64,000 nucleotides of DNA. Origin: Platycnemis pennipes (Eukaryota; Arthropoda; Insecta; Odonata; Platycnemididae). Of this stretch, positions 1 to 11,290 are shown piece after piece. Location of the stretch: positions 90,663,470-90,727,469 of the forward strand of contig OW121848.1 of NCBI GenBank assembly GCA_933228895.1, in the 5' to 3' direction. The notes beneath the pieces were generated by a model. That model ran no database searches. It saw only the letters and a list, made by a program, of their open reading frames with translations, and was not told the origin of the DNA. Position numbers and translations under genes: made by a program. The number at the start of each line of letters is the position of its first letter. Within the stretch, counting starts at the first letter, position 1.

Positions 1-1250
1 ATTGAAGGTCAAGGCTTACTGGGCTCCTAGCCAGGGAACGTAGTTTCGTTCCAAGGATGGCCATTGGATCTGTTGGTTTTATCGCCTAATTTAGCTACAT
101 CCCTTCATTCACAGAATTCGTTATGGGAAAGTGCTCAGAGTGCAAGGTGGCTTGATGAAGGCGTGGCTGTAGGCTTAACTAAGGGAAAGTTTGTTCTTAG
201 TAGTTGTTGAAACAAGCAGTGGACGACATGGCAACGCTTCATCCTTCGATGAGATAGGCGCAGGTTATTCATGTGAAAACATGTGCCTAGGGCTTGCCAA
301 ACGATGATGGTTAAATAATTGAAAATATAAAATTATTTTTCTGTAATATTAGGTATCTAAGTGCACTGGAAAACTTTATAGAGGGCTCCTTGCTTATGTG
401 TGCAAATAACATGGATGCATTTTAGGCAACTTACTGCGCTATTCACACTTTGTTTAATTGTTTAAAATACTTATAATAAAGTGGAACAGATTAAAATACA
501 CTTAGGACGACAATTAATACATTTTCAATAACTCCGTTTTTTTAAATCTTAACAGCTTTATATCCTTTCAATGTATATTTGTTTCAATACTACGTACTGT
601 TGAAGATAAATTGATCTAAGCATGAATTCATGACAAAAAATTTGTGAATGCTTTTTCACATTAAAATCTGGCTTTCAGTTCATATAAATCGTTATGTATA
701 AGCCTCTTACATGTCTTTGAAACTATTATCTAAATTTTCTTCGAAGAGAAATAATAAAAATGGTTACCATATTTGCAGTTTTTTGTATTCTAGATAGTGG
801 GTGAAACAGGGCATATGTTCAAAATAATACGTCTTCATTTGATTTTAGCAACTGTTTAATCATACATTGAAAACTAGGATATCCACCAGGTAATGGCATC
901 GGCCATCGCTTTGATCATGACCTTTGCTCACACTACAATAATTTCGTCCGTCACAAATCCGCAGAAGTTGGCTGTATTATATCATTCACAGTTAATAATG
1001 TCTTAGTCATCAGTCATAGTTAATTCTGCACATACTTTTATTTACATACCTTTTTCTTTGCTGTAGAATCAACAGCCCTTTACTGGCTAGTTCTCTCACC
1101 CTTTGCTGTCCATTGAACCTCATCACTAATGATACTGAATGCCGCCGTCATAAGGGCGAATTTTTTTCATGGCCTTGTAAAGTATAGTTCAAAAAGATCT
1201 GTCCTCACTCTCCCGAGGACGCGTTATTAAAAGCATCACTTGTAATTGAT
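1..1250. other. AT-rich non-coding DNA
   Basis: No reading frame of useful length, no repeat shared with the rest of the window and no RNA gene were seen. Base use is AT-rich with scattered short A and T runs. Part of an intron or intergenic DNA is equally likely. Confidence 0.6.
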
Positions 1251-1850
1251 AAGTCGAGCGTTGAATTGGGAGCGGCGCTCTCTACCTGCTCGCCTTCTCG
1301 CTCCCCGCCGTATTTTCCTCCAACTTCCCCCTGAAACTCGATGAATAATTAATTGCGTAAACCGTCGGTTGTGTTTTCATTTCCTACAATGAGTTACTCA
1401 TTTCCACTTTTATCCTCATCTGCCTCGACCCTTTGACATCCCAACCAACTCCCTTCGTTCCCTCCCCCGATATTTCTTTTCGCCCCCTCCTCACGGCCCA
1501 AACTATGCTATTCCCTCCCACCGATCCCGACCACCCTCCAACACCACCGCCCACCATCCGCTCCCGGCGCCTCCCTCGTCCACCGCATCGCTAGAGGAAC
1601 GCTTTGCATTCGGCGAATTCCCTCTCCTCCGTATCCCGCAGCCGCTCCCATCGAAGCCCTTCTCACCCTCTCATCCCCTCCGCCTCCGGCACCCTTTCAC
1701 TTCGCTATTTCGGCGCCGTCTCCCTTCCATCTACCTCCTTCTTCTCTCCATCCTTCTTTCCCGTCAGTTTGTTGCTTTTAATTTCCATCCCCTCCGGATT
1801 CTTCGAACTCCTCTCTCTCAATTCTTCTCCCTCTTGAAAACCACGGTTAT
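1251..1850. other. Polypyrimidine (C/T-rich) island
   Basis: From about 1430 the + strand becomes almost wholly C and T, with a few CpG-containing blocks, and this ends near 1845. A 77-codon open frame at 1604-1837 is rich in Ser, Pro, Leu and Phe, the residues that C/T codons give, so I read it as a composition artefact. This is the first of about twenty such islands in the window. Function is unknown; candidates are accessible chromatin or neutral low-complexity DNA. Confidence 0.7.
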
Positions 1851-2984
1851 CTTCCTGCTCTTCGGTTGACGTAATTAAGGATGCCCATTTCCTTTAGCGT
1901 GAGGGTTCAGAAGAGAAATTTCCATTTTTTGCCAGGATTTGTAATTGTTTTCCGAGGGCATGGTTTATGTTAGAATTCATGGTGGAAACGTTGTCGTTAG
2001 ATTAAGTCGTTATTTTGAGATTCATATAAATGTTTGTTAGTGCTTTTGTACTTAGCAGCCTCTCTGTATTTGTCGTTTAATTTCTCTCAATCCCGAATTT
2101 AATGCCATTTCCATAACTAGTTTTGATTGCTCCCTTTATCTTCGAATCATGTTCTCGGAATAATTTACCCTACTAACCTCATGCCTTTTAGTCTGCTATA
2201 TCAGTAATAATGTAAAGAATGCAAGAAAGCCGTTCCATTTTCTAAGAGTGTACAGAGCTAGTAGTAAAATTTTTATAACCCCCAATGTTTTATTAGCCAG
2301 TCGCACTTATGTTTACCATATCTCTCCAGTGGTATTAAGCTGGGCGATGATTCAATTTCTTTCATTCTTCATCAAGAGAGGACAACATGATTTCAACGCT
2401 TTTATCTAAAAAGTGTTCCGCAGTGCCATTGTCGAATTTTAACCCGGATATAACTCATTGGGGCCATCATTCTCTGCAGCTGAATTACATATCAGTCATG
2501 GATTAAGCATGACTCTTTTAATGGGCATTGGCATGGCAGGAGTTTTATATTTTTACATGGAAACTCGACTATTTATTTTAAAATATTTATCTACTGAGTA
2601 ATGTAGACTTACAGTGCGGCAGAAATGTGTGACACTGTCAAAGTCATTTCATTACATTTCTTTTACGTCGTTCGTTACTTTCTGAATATATTCCACACGA
2701 AGACTTCCTTTGCCAACTCACCGTTGTATTTAATGACCTCTATGAATGAATAAACATCATGCCGGGGAGCAGTTTCCACTGTCGCGTTGGGAATCTCACT
2801 AAGTAAAATGCGCGCAGTCAGTCAGAAGTACGTGAAGAGCAAAGGTGCCTATTTTGTGACAAAACCTCCCCCTTGAGTTGATACGAGATGGCATCGTTTG
2901 AAGCTCTTGATTTTTGAAGCTCTTGAGTTTTTCCATCACGAAACCTGCGCCAAAAAACGTAAGACCGTAACTAATGGCGGACAC
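1851..2984. other. AT-rich non-coding DNA
   Basis: No gene seen. A small direct repeat occurs near 2898-2930, where TTTGAAGCTCTTGA is followed a few bases later by nearly the same string. Two overlapping frames of 61 and 90 codons on opposite strands have no recognisable content. Confidence 0.55.
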
Positions 2985-3600
2985 GTCGGCCTAGCAAACC
3001 CACTCCTCTTCGTTTCCCCAGTTACCGCTCCTGATATCTTGCGTCTCTCCAACTCTCCTTTGCGGTCTCCGTCTCCCTCGGGCATCGCAGTCCGGTCCGA
3101 CGGACCGGACTGGATTGGTTTCCGAGCGTACCGGGTCCCGAGGCCCGCGTTGTCGTCCGTCGGATCATAATCATTCTCTTTTGCCCCGTCCCGCGTCTTC
3201 CTTTGCTATAATTTCTCGCCCGGAATCGGCATTGCCCGCTTGTTACACGCGTACCGTCCCATCCCCACTAACCAACTCCTTCCCCTCCGCTCTCTCCATT
3301 TTCCGGCCCAATAATGATTCCGCGCGCACCCTTTGTTCCAACAGCGCCATCATTCCAAACTCCTTTTTGCCTGGCCTTTCATTGTGCTCCTGTCCTTTGG
3401 CCGTCCGCGGTCCCCTCTCGCGGCTTTGTGCGACGAGGCGAAACCACTCGTTTCATCTCTTTCCATTTCAACTTTTGCCATTGTTCTGATCATCTGACTC
3501 CGCTGTCACTGCGCCGCTCCTTCCCTAAAACGTCCGCGCGCGGATCGCTTGCGTTGGTTTTATTTTCGCGACTCATCTCTGTGTCCGTAGGGTGATACGG
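2985..3600. other. C/T- and CpG-rich island
   Basis: GC-rich and pyrimidine-biased on the + strand, with many CpG dinucleotides (for example around 3070-3160 and 3520-3560). Overlapping frames of 90-124 codons are open together in more than one register, which fits biased composition better than a gene. It holds the long palindrome at 3088-3112. Confidence 0.6.
3088..3112. repeat. Perfect 25-base palindrome with 1-base centre
   Basis: The left arm CAGTCCGGTCCG (3088-3099) is the exact reverse complement of the right arm CGGACCGGACTG (3101-3112), around a single A. Twelve GC-rich base pairs with one central base are more than expected by chance here. It could be a dimeric protein-binding site, a cruciform-forming sequence, or a leftover of a short inverted duplication. 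No flanking element end was recognised. Confidence 0.9.
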
Positions 3601-4714
3601 AATTGGTAGGAAACTATTTAAATCTTGCGGTTCTTTATCGCAGAGTCGTAGCCGATCTCAGTCAACATTTTCCTAAGCATTCGTTACTGTACCAATCACC
3701 GCTACTATTCGTCCGTTTTCTCCTCAACTACCTAACATCTTACCACCATTTTCATGACAGGTAACCCTCCGCCACTTGCCATTTCGGTGTCTCGCAGGGT
3801 AGGTCGTCGTTATCAGGGGAAGAGGAGAAGATACCGCGTAAATCAGGCCATTTGCTCCATTAAGTAACGGTGGGTTACTGGGTTTAACTGGATTTTTAGG
3901 GAAGGGTGGAAATAAATTGCACCAGCATTAGCGTACAATTAAGTATGGGTTTCAAGGGTTTAAACACTTAAGCGTCCCGTCCAGTGAACGTAGTGCCGGC
4001 CTTCAAGTGCTCTCCTCACTTTACGCATGACCAGGTGTTTGAGTGAATGCATTTTTTTCCTCTTCATAGATGCAGGCCCATGCATCTCAAATGGAAAGCA
4101 AGCTCTCTAACTACCGCATCAATCCGATCCCTACATTTGAAAGTAATTACCATTATTCTTCTTCCAACATTTTAAGGCGTGTGGGTAGTCATTGTTTTCA
4201 ATTCTTCACTATCCTACCGCTGAGCTACATTCCTATCAAACCAACCTTTATTTCCTGCATTATGCCTCTGTAGCCACTCGTTAATTCCTCCTGCTTTCAC
4301 GCTTCCGTTGCCACTCTGGCGTGGCAGGGTCAGTCATACTCCGTGCAAAATCGCGTGATTCGGTTTCGCCTCTTAGCATAATTGGCAAAATATCTTTTGG
4401 TACTGTAGTTAAATGATTTTTCTCACTTATTTTCTCCCCATTATCCACCCCATCAAATCTTATGCATATCGACCCATTTTATCGTGAAGGTAGTAGGTCC
4501 TCCCTTCCCGAAGGTCGAGGGTTTTAGCTCCGTTTGTGGTGTGTAATTGGGTAACCACTGTAGGTTCAGTTCCTGGGAGTTCCTATATTATTATATAAGA
4601 GGAAAGGATTGAATCCTAATGGTAAGGGAGTTAGGAGTAACTGACCGCAGAGTATAAAAACAGATTCCTGAGATTTTACATTTTGGAGCGGATTATTTAG
4701 TCATATTGTGTATG
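3601..4714. other. Mixed unique DNA, no gene
   Basis: Nothing recognised. A 67-codon frame at 4070-4273 has no motif. The last part runs into the 5'-truncated end of the RTE-like copy, and the exact junction cannot be placed by eye. Confidence 0.5.
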
Positions 4715-6210
4715 AAGTGGAAAAGGATGATATGGGAGCATCTATATTAAGATCGGAATTCGATGCTGCAGTAAGGGACCTTTGAATGAATAAGGCTTCT
4801 GGAATTGGTGATGTCCCTGCAGAACTAATTAAAAATGCAGGAGAGAAGACATTAACTCATCTTTACAAAACCATCTGCGACATGTGCTCAACAGGAGAAA
4901 TTCCAAAGGACTTCGAGAAAAACATCATCATTCCTATTCCCAAGAAGAAGAGAGCAGAAAAATGCGAAAATTTTAGGACTATAAGCCTGACGACACATGC
5001 ATCGGAGATACTGACAAGGATCATCTACAGAAGAATGGAACGAAAAACAGAGGAGTTCCTGGATGAAGCTTAATTCGGATTTAGGAAAAGGAAGGGTACA
5101 AGGGAAGCAATATTGGCACTTATACTGCTCATAGAGAAGAGAATGGAGAAAAACAAGCCGACGTTCATTTTATTTGTGGATTTAGAGAAGGCTTTTGACA
5201 ACGTGGATTTGGATTCAATGCTTGGAATTCTGAAGGGAATTGGAGTGTCATACAATGACCAAAGAATTATACACAGTCTGTACAAAAACGAAGTATCTGT
5301 GATTAAATCTTGTCCCAGATTTGAAAAAGCATGAATAAGGAAAGGAGTGAGACAAGGCTGCAAATCAAAGAGAAGTCTTCTGGATTGATTATCCACGGAA
5401 AAATAATAAGCATGCTGCGATTCCCCGATGACATAGCACTCATAGCAGAGACAGAGAAGGATCTGAACAAGACTCTAGTAACCATGAAAAGAACAATGGA
5501 CAGATATCGTCTGAATATAAATAAGAAGAAGACTAAGATATTGGTTTGCAGCAAGAAAGAAGAGGCCAAAACCAATGTCAAACTAGAAAAACAAAAACTT
5601 GAAGAGGTGAAAGAGTTCTGTTACCTTGGAAGCCAAATAACCAGCGATGGACGAAGCAAGAAAGAAATAGTTAGTAGAATAGCCCAGGCAAAGAGGGCAT
5701 TCTTTCAAAAGAAGAATCTACTTACAGCAGGAAATACAAGCGTAGAAGTTAGGAAACAGTTTATCAGAACATACATCTGGAGCATGTTTCTTTACGGCAG
5801 TGAGGCATGGACGATGACAGCAGCAGAGAAGAAAAGGGTGGAAGCATTTGAAATGTGGTGCTACAGAAGAATGCTGAAGAGTAAATGGATCGGCCGAGTA
5901 AGTAACGAGGAGGTCCTAAGAAGAGTAGGAGAAAAGAGAAGTCTGCTGAAAACTCTAAAAAGGAAAAGGGACAACTTAATCAGCCATATCTTGAGGCATG
6001 ATGGCCTGATGAACACTATCTTCGAGGGAAAAGTGAACGGGAAGATTGGAAAAGGCAGGCCTCGTATCAGATGCATAAAACAGGTTGTAAAGGATGTAAA
6101 AGAGAAGAATTACGTCACAATGAAAAGGTTGGACGATAGAAGAATCGAGTGGAAAGCTGCGGCAAACCAATCCTAGTGTGTTGACCAATGATGATTGTGT
6201 ATGAGTGATT
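4715..6210 (+). mobile_element. RTE-like non-LTR retrotransposon, 5'-truncated
   Basis: This is the most complete copy of an RTE-like 'endonuclease-reverse transcriptase' family in the window. It starts in the linker just before the reverse transcriptase (EVEKDDMGASILRSEF read in frame), keeps most of the RT and the C-terminal domain, and ends soon after the stop at 6174-6176. Past that stop, ACCAATGATGATTG resembles the (ATG)-type tail seen at the 3' end of the copies near 59.32 and 22.41 kb. The N-terminal endonuclease is absent, as expected of 5' truncation during target-primed insertion. The clade name is from family resemblance, not an alignment; a related lineage with the same C-terminal domain is possible. 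Confidence 0.85.
4786..6176 (+). pseudogene. Reverse transcriptase pseudogene of the RTE-like copy
   Basis: The first part (4786-5334) is one frame broken by in-frame stops at 4783-4785, 5071-5073 and 5332-5334. It shows NKASGIGDVPAELIKN, then the FGFRKRKGTREAI block and motif A as LFVDLEKAFDNV with the catalytic Asp kept. RKGVRQGC follows at about 5338-5361. After it the frame shifts and the usual segment with LSPLLFN is missing, so there is an internal deletion of perhaps 50-80 bases. The final 5331-6176 frame (281 codons) carries motif C as FPDD (5421-5432), where the family usually has FADD. Then come FCYLGSQITSDG, LYGSEAWT, EMWCYRRMLKSKW, HILRHDGL and GKGRPR, typical of the C-terminal domain. 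It is certainly inactive. Confidence 0.88.
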
Positions 6211-6479
6211 TCCTCAAATATCATCTCAGATCAGGAATTATCCATTTCCATGCAGTATTAAAATCAACTAAGTTTGCTGCATATAGTTACACAATGCATA
6301 ATTGGAATTTTGGATTGATTCAGAAGAAAGTGAATAATAACAATTATATTTCATAATGTGGGTTATTTTTGTTGATATTTTATCAAGCTTAGTAATCCGA
6401 TGCCATTTAACTCTGGAAGCTGGATGAAACAAAGCTTTAAAGAGACGAAACTCTTTCCTCAATGAGCTAATATGTTAGA

Positions 6480-6540
6480 GTTGAACTGCAGTGTAGTTGT
6501 TACTAATGCCACATTTTTAATTTTTTCCTTAAATTAATTT
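6480..6540. repeat. Degenerate duplicated segment, copy 1
   Basis: GAACTGCAGTGTAGTTG followed by ACTAATGCCACA closely matches the segment starting at 6955, and both continue into T-rich DNA with CCTT and AATTA. The two copies are about 475 bases apart and in the same direction. It could be a tandem duplication whose middle has diverged, or two insertions of one short repeat. Confidence 0.6.
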
Positions 6541-6954
6541 GTGAAAAAATAATTGCTTTACTGCTGAAAAAATATGCAGTTCGCCGGGTCGAGTTTTATA
6601 TTTAATCTACTAGCATCAGTAAAAGTTGACTTTTCTTCCCCCCCTATGGACACTGATATTCATAAGTACCTAATTTAAAATAAAGAATAAATGGCTCCCT
6701 TATATTTTAATAACCAATCATCAAATAATTTTATTGCATCCAAACCATTTTACAATTAACTTATGATTGCTCATTGTCTTTTCGTATTTGATTAGATAGT
6801 CGCTCTCTGTGTCTTCTGGTGGGCATACCACTTCAGTTTTTTTACTTGTTACATCGTTGTATCCAGGAGACAAAAATAAATAAATTCCTGATTAACGTGG
6901 AATATTGTAACTCATTGACAGGAAATCTTGCCTTCATAAGTTATTTCTCCTACT

Positions 6955-7010
6955 GTGAACTGCAGTATAATTGAAACTAATGCCACAATTTTGTTTCCTT
7001 CAATTACGAT
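6955..7010. repeat. Degenerate duplicated segment, copy 2
   Basis: GAACTGCAGTATAATTG plus ACTAATGCCACA pairs with the copy at 6480. Similarity may continue weakly to about 7045 (ATTTTACTGCT here, CTTTACTGCT in the first copy). Confidence 0.6.
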
Positions 7011-7180
7011 GTGGATACAAAGCATTTTACTGCTTCTGGTTGGGAAAATTACCTCAGGGGATTATGGGATTGGAACAAATTAAATGCAGAAATGCCTCTA
7101 GCTTCCTCAGAGCCACAAGGATATCATATTCCGAGGCTAACGGGATTCGTTTTGTCCTGCAGAGATTTTCCGACGAATGA

Positions 7181-7640
7181 CTATACTATCTCACCTCCGG
7201 AACGAAACTCATTGAAAATACTTAGCGCCCTTCCCTTCATATTTTCTCGTCCCTTCCCTCTGATTCCTCGTAAATTTGTTCGAGCCATATTGTTCTCCCC
7301 TACTGGTTGAACGGATCATATCTGACTCTTTTCCTTTTAGCTCAAGTGTCATATCTCTTTCCTTCCCGCTAGTCAATCCTCTCTTCATCCCCTCTCCTGA
7401 TCCCATCCGCTAGAATTTTTATGTTCCGCTCTATTTGATACCTTCTCCCTTCACTTCTCATTTATATTAGCGTTTTCCCCTCTCTTTCTCGCTGTCCATA
7501 TTTCTTCCGCTGCCGCCTCTTCAAATTTCCGCTCCTTCATCGCCACCACTCTCCTTTCACTCCCATCACTTCATTTTTCTTCCACGTTCACATTTCTCTT
7601 CTATCACATGGATACGTTTATGTATATCCATGTATGCATG
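7181..7640. other. Pyrimidine-rich island
   Basis: C/T-biased on the + strand, strongest at about 7230-7280, 7370-7410 and 7440-7600. No coding signal beyond composition-driven frames. Confidence 0.55.
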
Positions 7641-7644
7641 ATAT

Positions 7645-7735
7645 GGGGTGTTTCAAAAAGAACGAGCTGATTTTAACGCATTAAATTTATTGATGATATG
7701 ACATTAACGAAGTAGAACAGAGTCCAAAAAAATCG
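7645..7735 (-). mobile_element. Possible terminal fragment of a DNA transposon
   Basis: The + strand reads GGGGTGTTTCAAAAAGAAC from about 7646. Its reverse complement runs through a frame with FVNVISSIN and ends in TTTTTGAAACACCCC. From memory, strings like these recur at the ends of an insect DNA transposon group, but I cannot name the family. No transposase motif was found on the inner side (7736-7930) and no matching opposite end was seen within a few kilobases. It may be a solo end or a chance resemblance. Confidence 0.35.
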
Positions 7736-7939
7736 CAAAACTATACTTTTTTCAGCACTATCATCACTAATGTTTGTTTTAACATTTTTTACAAATTGCT
7801 ATGCGCCCTTTTACACCTCTTACTAAACCGTAGAACGTTAAAAGTCTTTAGCCGAGTGAATCCCATTTTGCAGCATACTGTAGTTATGGGAAGATTCAAC
7901 GAAAGGGGTTGGCATCTAGAGTCGGTTCCCTACATATGT

Positions 7940-8345
7940 ATGTACGTATCACTATCCTCTCTTTCTATGTACCCTTCCATCTCCCTCCCATCGATTCTCT
8001 CGCCATTAACCGATGCGTCAGTTCTCCAGCGCCGAAACCTATATCCTTTCGTCCAGCTCAGATTACGTTTCCAAACACCATTCATTCTCTTTCTCTCGTC
8101 TCCCTCCGGATACGCAGTTACAGCGTTCCCTTCTTTTTCTCCGCCGCCTTTTTCCCGCTTTCGACCGCCGCCCTCAAACGCTCGAATTCTCAGCACTTTG
8201 CGCCCTTCTCTCTTGCCCTTCCGAACCGTCCCTTTTCCATCTCTTTCCCACTCTTCCCGTCCCTCCCTCCAGCCTACTCGGGTTGCGCTCTCTTCTTACG
8301 TACGCTCTGTCCAGGAGAGCGGCTTGTTGATTGACCATTGTCTCT
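7940..8345. other. Polypyrimidine island
   Basis: Strong C/T bias on the + strand from about 7960 to 8290. Frames of 141-189 codons overlap in different registers on the + strand, and frames rich in Arg, Glu and Gly are open on the - strand. Being open in many frames at once marks a composition effect rather than a gene. Confidence 0.65.
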
Positions 8346-9934
8346 ATTATAGGACGGTGAGATAGAGACCACAAAGTCTTCGCCTCTCAATCGTGCTACA
8401 AAAGGCGAGAGGCTGTTCGACGAGAGGATTTCCAAGATCCGGTCTTCATTGGTCGCCGACGATTCCAATTGTTGTCAAGTAATCCGGTGATTTAATTTAG
8501 GCTTAAATTCCAGCATTTCGATTCGTGTTTTCTATCTGTATGCACTATTTAAATCAACTTAGCCTTCTAATTATTGGAATATGCCAGTTGTGGTGACAAG
8601 ATCGGCTATTCAATGAGCTGTGAACCCAAATATTGAAGGTTTGAAACTCGCCTAGACCACTATATTTTTTTCTCCTTAGTATAAAAGCTAGAATTAAGTT
8701 AGGCTCCACGGTGCGTTATAACCTAAGCTACTAGAGCACCGTCTAATATAATCCTATCAATCTTCGTTGAAATATTGTTCTAATTAAATTTTGTATTCCT
8801 TCAACATTTTATCAAATATTTTTCATAATCAATGTTATAAATATTCTATGAGCTCTGTTTGATATTCTAATTCGTTTTGCTAATAAACGTAGCCGTAAAT
8901 TCACTGTTATTAATTTTTTCACGGCGGGGTTTAAAGGTGACCAGGTTGAAATGAACTTGTCTTTTTAAGGCTATTCGTTTCTCATTGCGAAGGATATAAT
9001 TAAAAAGTTCTTACGGCTAGCCGTGGATTATGCAGCTTAATTATAGATACATGGTGCTTTTTATTTGCCTTGTTACACGCGAAATAGGCCGAAATCAAAG
9101 TCATCAGTGCTCTGTTGATAAACAGATGCTGCAACATGGAGGGCATTCATACCAGGACTGGGCATAATTAAAGCTTAGAGAAAAATCTCCGATTCCGTGA
9201 AATACTCTTTTTTCCACCAAAACGATTTCGGCGCTTATCGTATTAGAGAACCGGTTCAACAGTAGCTTGAGAAGTAGGAACCGGCATGGAATTTCCCCGG
9301 ATTTTTTAAATTTGGGATCTTCTTCTTCTTTCGCGATCTTCGACTCTTGGAAGAAATCCGCTAATTATTTTACACATCCGTCAAAAATGCATAATCATTT
9401 TGGTAGTCTAGAGGTGTAAAGTTCTGGATCAGATTTAAATTATTTGTATGGCTGATTTCGTCATTTTGTGTGAAACATGCACTCGTGTGGTAAAATTGAT
9501 GGCATTCTGGACGGTGGTGAGATAGCGCATAGTTGATATGTCACTCGTTTTGTCTCGTCCTCATTGGTTTTCAATCCTGCCCCACTCTTAAAGGTAAGTA
9601 CTATAGACTGAAAGAGATTGGAAGAAATAGGAGGAAGGGTAAAGAGACACCCGGGGCCGTTATATACTTTCCCTTAGCCACAGTTTGGGCTCCTTGGCGC
9701 CTTCTGTTAAGAGTAGGTTGATGCCGAGTTACTCTCCGCCGTTCCTTCATTTCCTGATAACTCGTATTCATTTACGGAACGCACCAGCGGTCCACAGTTC
9801 AACGTCTCATCCGGTGTAAGTAGTAGCGAACATTATGTGCTCTCCGCACAGCACCTGAATAGTAGGTACACAGTAACCAATTCAAAGCTCACGAACTGGC
9901 CACAAAAACTTTAACGGAGTTACCCGCTGAAACC
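8346..9934. other. AT-rich non-coding DNA
   Basis: No gene or family was recognised. AAAGGTAAGTA near 9590-9600 matches a strong 5' splice donor, but with no coding exon beside it this means little. Confidence 0.5.
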
Positions 9935-10050
9935 CGCTGCACAGTAGCAAGATATTCCACAGGGAAAAAATCATTCGCCTTGATCGGGACTCAAACCCGG
10001 TGGAACTCCTCGTGGATCGTGGCGCCATGCGCACAACTTCAGCTGCTTTG
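9935..10050 (-). mobile_element. tRNA-derived SINE copy A
   Basis: Read on the - strand, a tRNA-like head contains AGCTGAAGTTGTGCGCATGG, resembling a pol III A box. It is followed by GGGTTTGAGTCCCGATC, a good match to the B box (GGTTCRANNCC). The body TTCCCTGTGGAATATC then TTGCTACTG is shared with copy B at 10.13-10.23 kb in the opposite orientation. A SINE uses an internal pol III promoter and moves with a partner LINE's enzymes; which LINE is unknown. This is not a true tRNA gene because the cloverleaf is incomplete. Confidence 0.65.
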
Positions 10051-10131
10051 TGACACAATATATCCAGCAGTCCGGCAACATCTTGTTCTTTTAAAGCCTG
10101 TATAATTTCCGCTGAGAAAGAGTACATCTTG

Positions 10132-10232
10132 CTAGGTCAATCTGTAGAGCACCTGGCCGGAAATCAGAGGGTCCGGGTTCGAGTCAAGGCAAATGTTTTA
10201 TTTTCCCTGTGGAATATCTTGCTACTGCACAG
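10132..10232 (+). mobile_element. tRNA-derived SINE copy B
   Basis: The head reads CTAGGTCAATCTGTAGAGC then CCGGGTTCGAGTC, giving A-box-like and B-box-like blocks with tRNA-like spacing. The following body (TTCCCTGTGGAATATC, TTGCTACTG, CACAG) matches copy A in inverted orientation. Copies A and B therefore form an inverted repeat, with arms of about 60 bases separated by about 175 bases. The head differs from copy A more than the body does, so they may come from different subfamilies with a shared body. Confidence 0.65.
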
Positions 10233-10294
10233 TAAATGTCTAAAGTGCTGTTGGTAAAGAATACATGGACCAGTACTGCACATAATGTATCCCA

Positions 10295-10370
10295 CTACCG
10301 GGACTGGAAACCAGGCCCTTGTATTTGGAAGCCAAACATTCTTACTTCACTACCCACTCCACTTTCTTTA
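10295..10370 (-). mobile_element. Third tRNA-like SINE head
   Basis: On the - strand GGAGTGGGTAGTGAAGTAAG is followed by GGCTTCCAAA and then CCTGGTTTCCAGTCCCGG, in the order D-arm-like, anticodon-like, T-arm-like. The B box is degenerate. It lies next to copies A and B. The tail after the head is not clearly the same as in A and B. Confidence 0.45.
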
Positions 10371-11290
10371 ATCTGTTTCCACTATAGTTGCCATAAGTTG
10401 AAGTAATTGTAGGAAAATTTGATTAGGCGAAGGAAAAATTTGTTAAGTAATTGAGAATAACATGAAAATATCCAGATGATACCATTATATCTCTTCCGGG
10501 TAGTATCATTCTATCAACATATCGCACAAAAACATTTAAAATATTGCTATGAGAATTCCCCTTAACATTTTTGTAGAAACTGTTATAATCACGCTCCCGA
10601 GCAAATTTCATATTTCTTGGACTGTTTTTTACCTTCGGGACCACTTTTCGGAAAATTGTCTGAAAACATTTTTAAAGCTTCTTGAGTACCTTTAATCTCC
10701 TCCTAATGAGAGTTTAACTTCCTCCGTTGCTTTAATCGTATACTTTTGCTTGTAATTCAATTTTTATTCCCAACAACTCTCAATAGGCAATGTCTGTGCC
10801 TTGATTAGTTATCAGTTATTCGTCTTGTTCACTAATCATTAAAAAAATGTCGAGCCAAAGACTAAAATAATGCAGAATTTCCTTCTGTTACTTTCTTCTT
10901 TACGTTCGCCATGCGTAATAATTTTGTTATTATGTAATTTAATAATTCATTCTAAACTTAATATCAGTACAACTTCATCTTGAGAACAGTGAAATGTGTT
11001 TTGAAATGGTTTTAAACTCCTTTGTATTACAACTCCTGCGCTCAACTCCAAGGAAAAATACTGTATCTATTAATATAAAATGTTGTACGGCAAACGGAAT
11101 TATATTTGGTTTGGCGCAAGATTTTTTGTTGTGAACTGAATGGAGGTTTTCATCCGTGTGGTACTTATACTTTTGGCAGCTCTGTGGCCGGGAATTTGTA
11201 AACTTTGGCTCAGGAGCCCATTGACAGCTCTTCGGAATACATCTTAACCGCGCATAACGTTTAAATCTCCAACTTCTTTTCTAAATTCTT
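10371..11290. other. AT-rich non-coding DNA
   Basis: Nothing recognised; a 73-codon - strand frame at 10423-10644 has no motif. Confidence 0.5.

Larger units (their letters stand above)
6211..7180. other. AT-rich non-coding DNA with an internal duplication
   Basis: No gene was recognised. The only structure seen is the old duplication between about 6480 and 6955, listed separately. Confidence 0.5.

Noticed and set aside
7796..8365. 189-codon + strand frame
   Set aside because: Most of it is the C/T island; two other + frames and a - frame overlap it. The N-terminal part outside the island has no motif.
9590..9600. Strong splice-donor match AAAGGTAAGTA
   Set aside because: Single splice-like strings are common by chance, and no exon or acceptor supports it.
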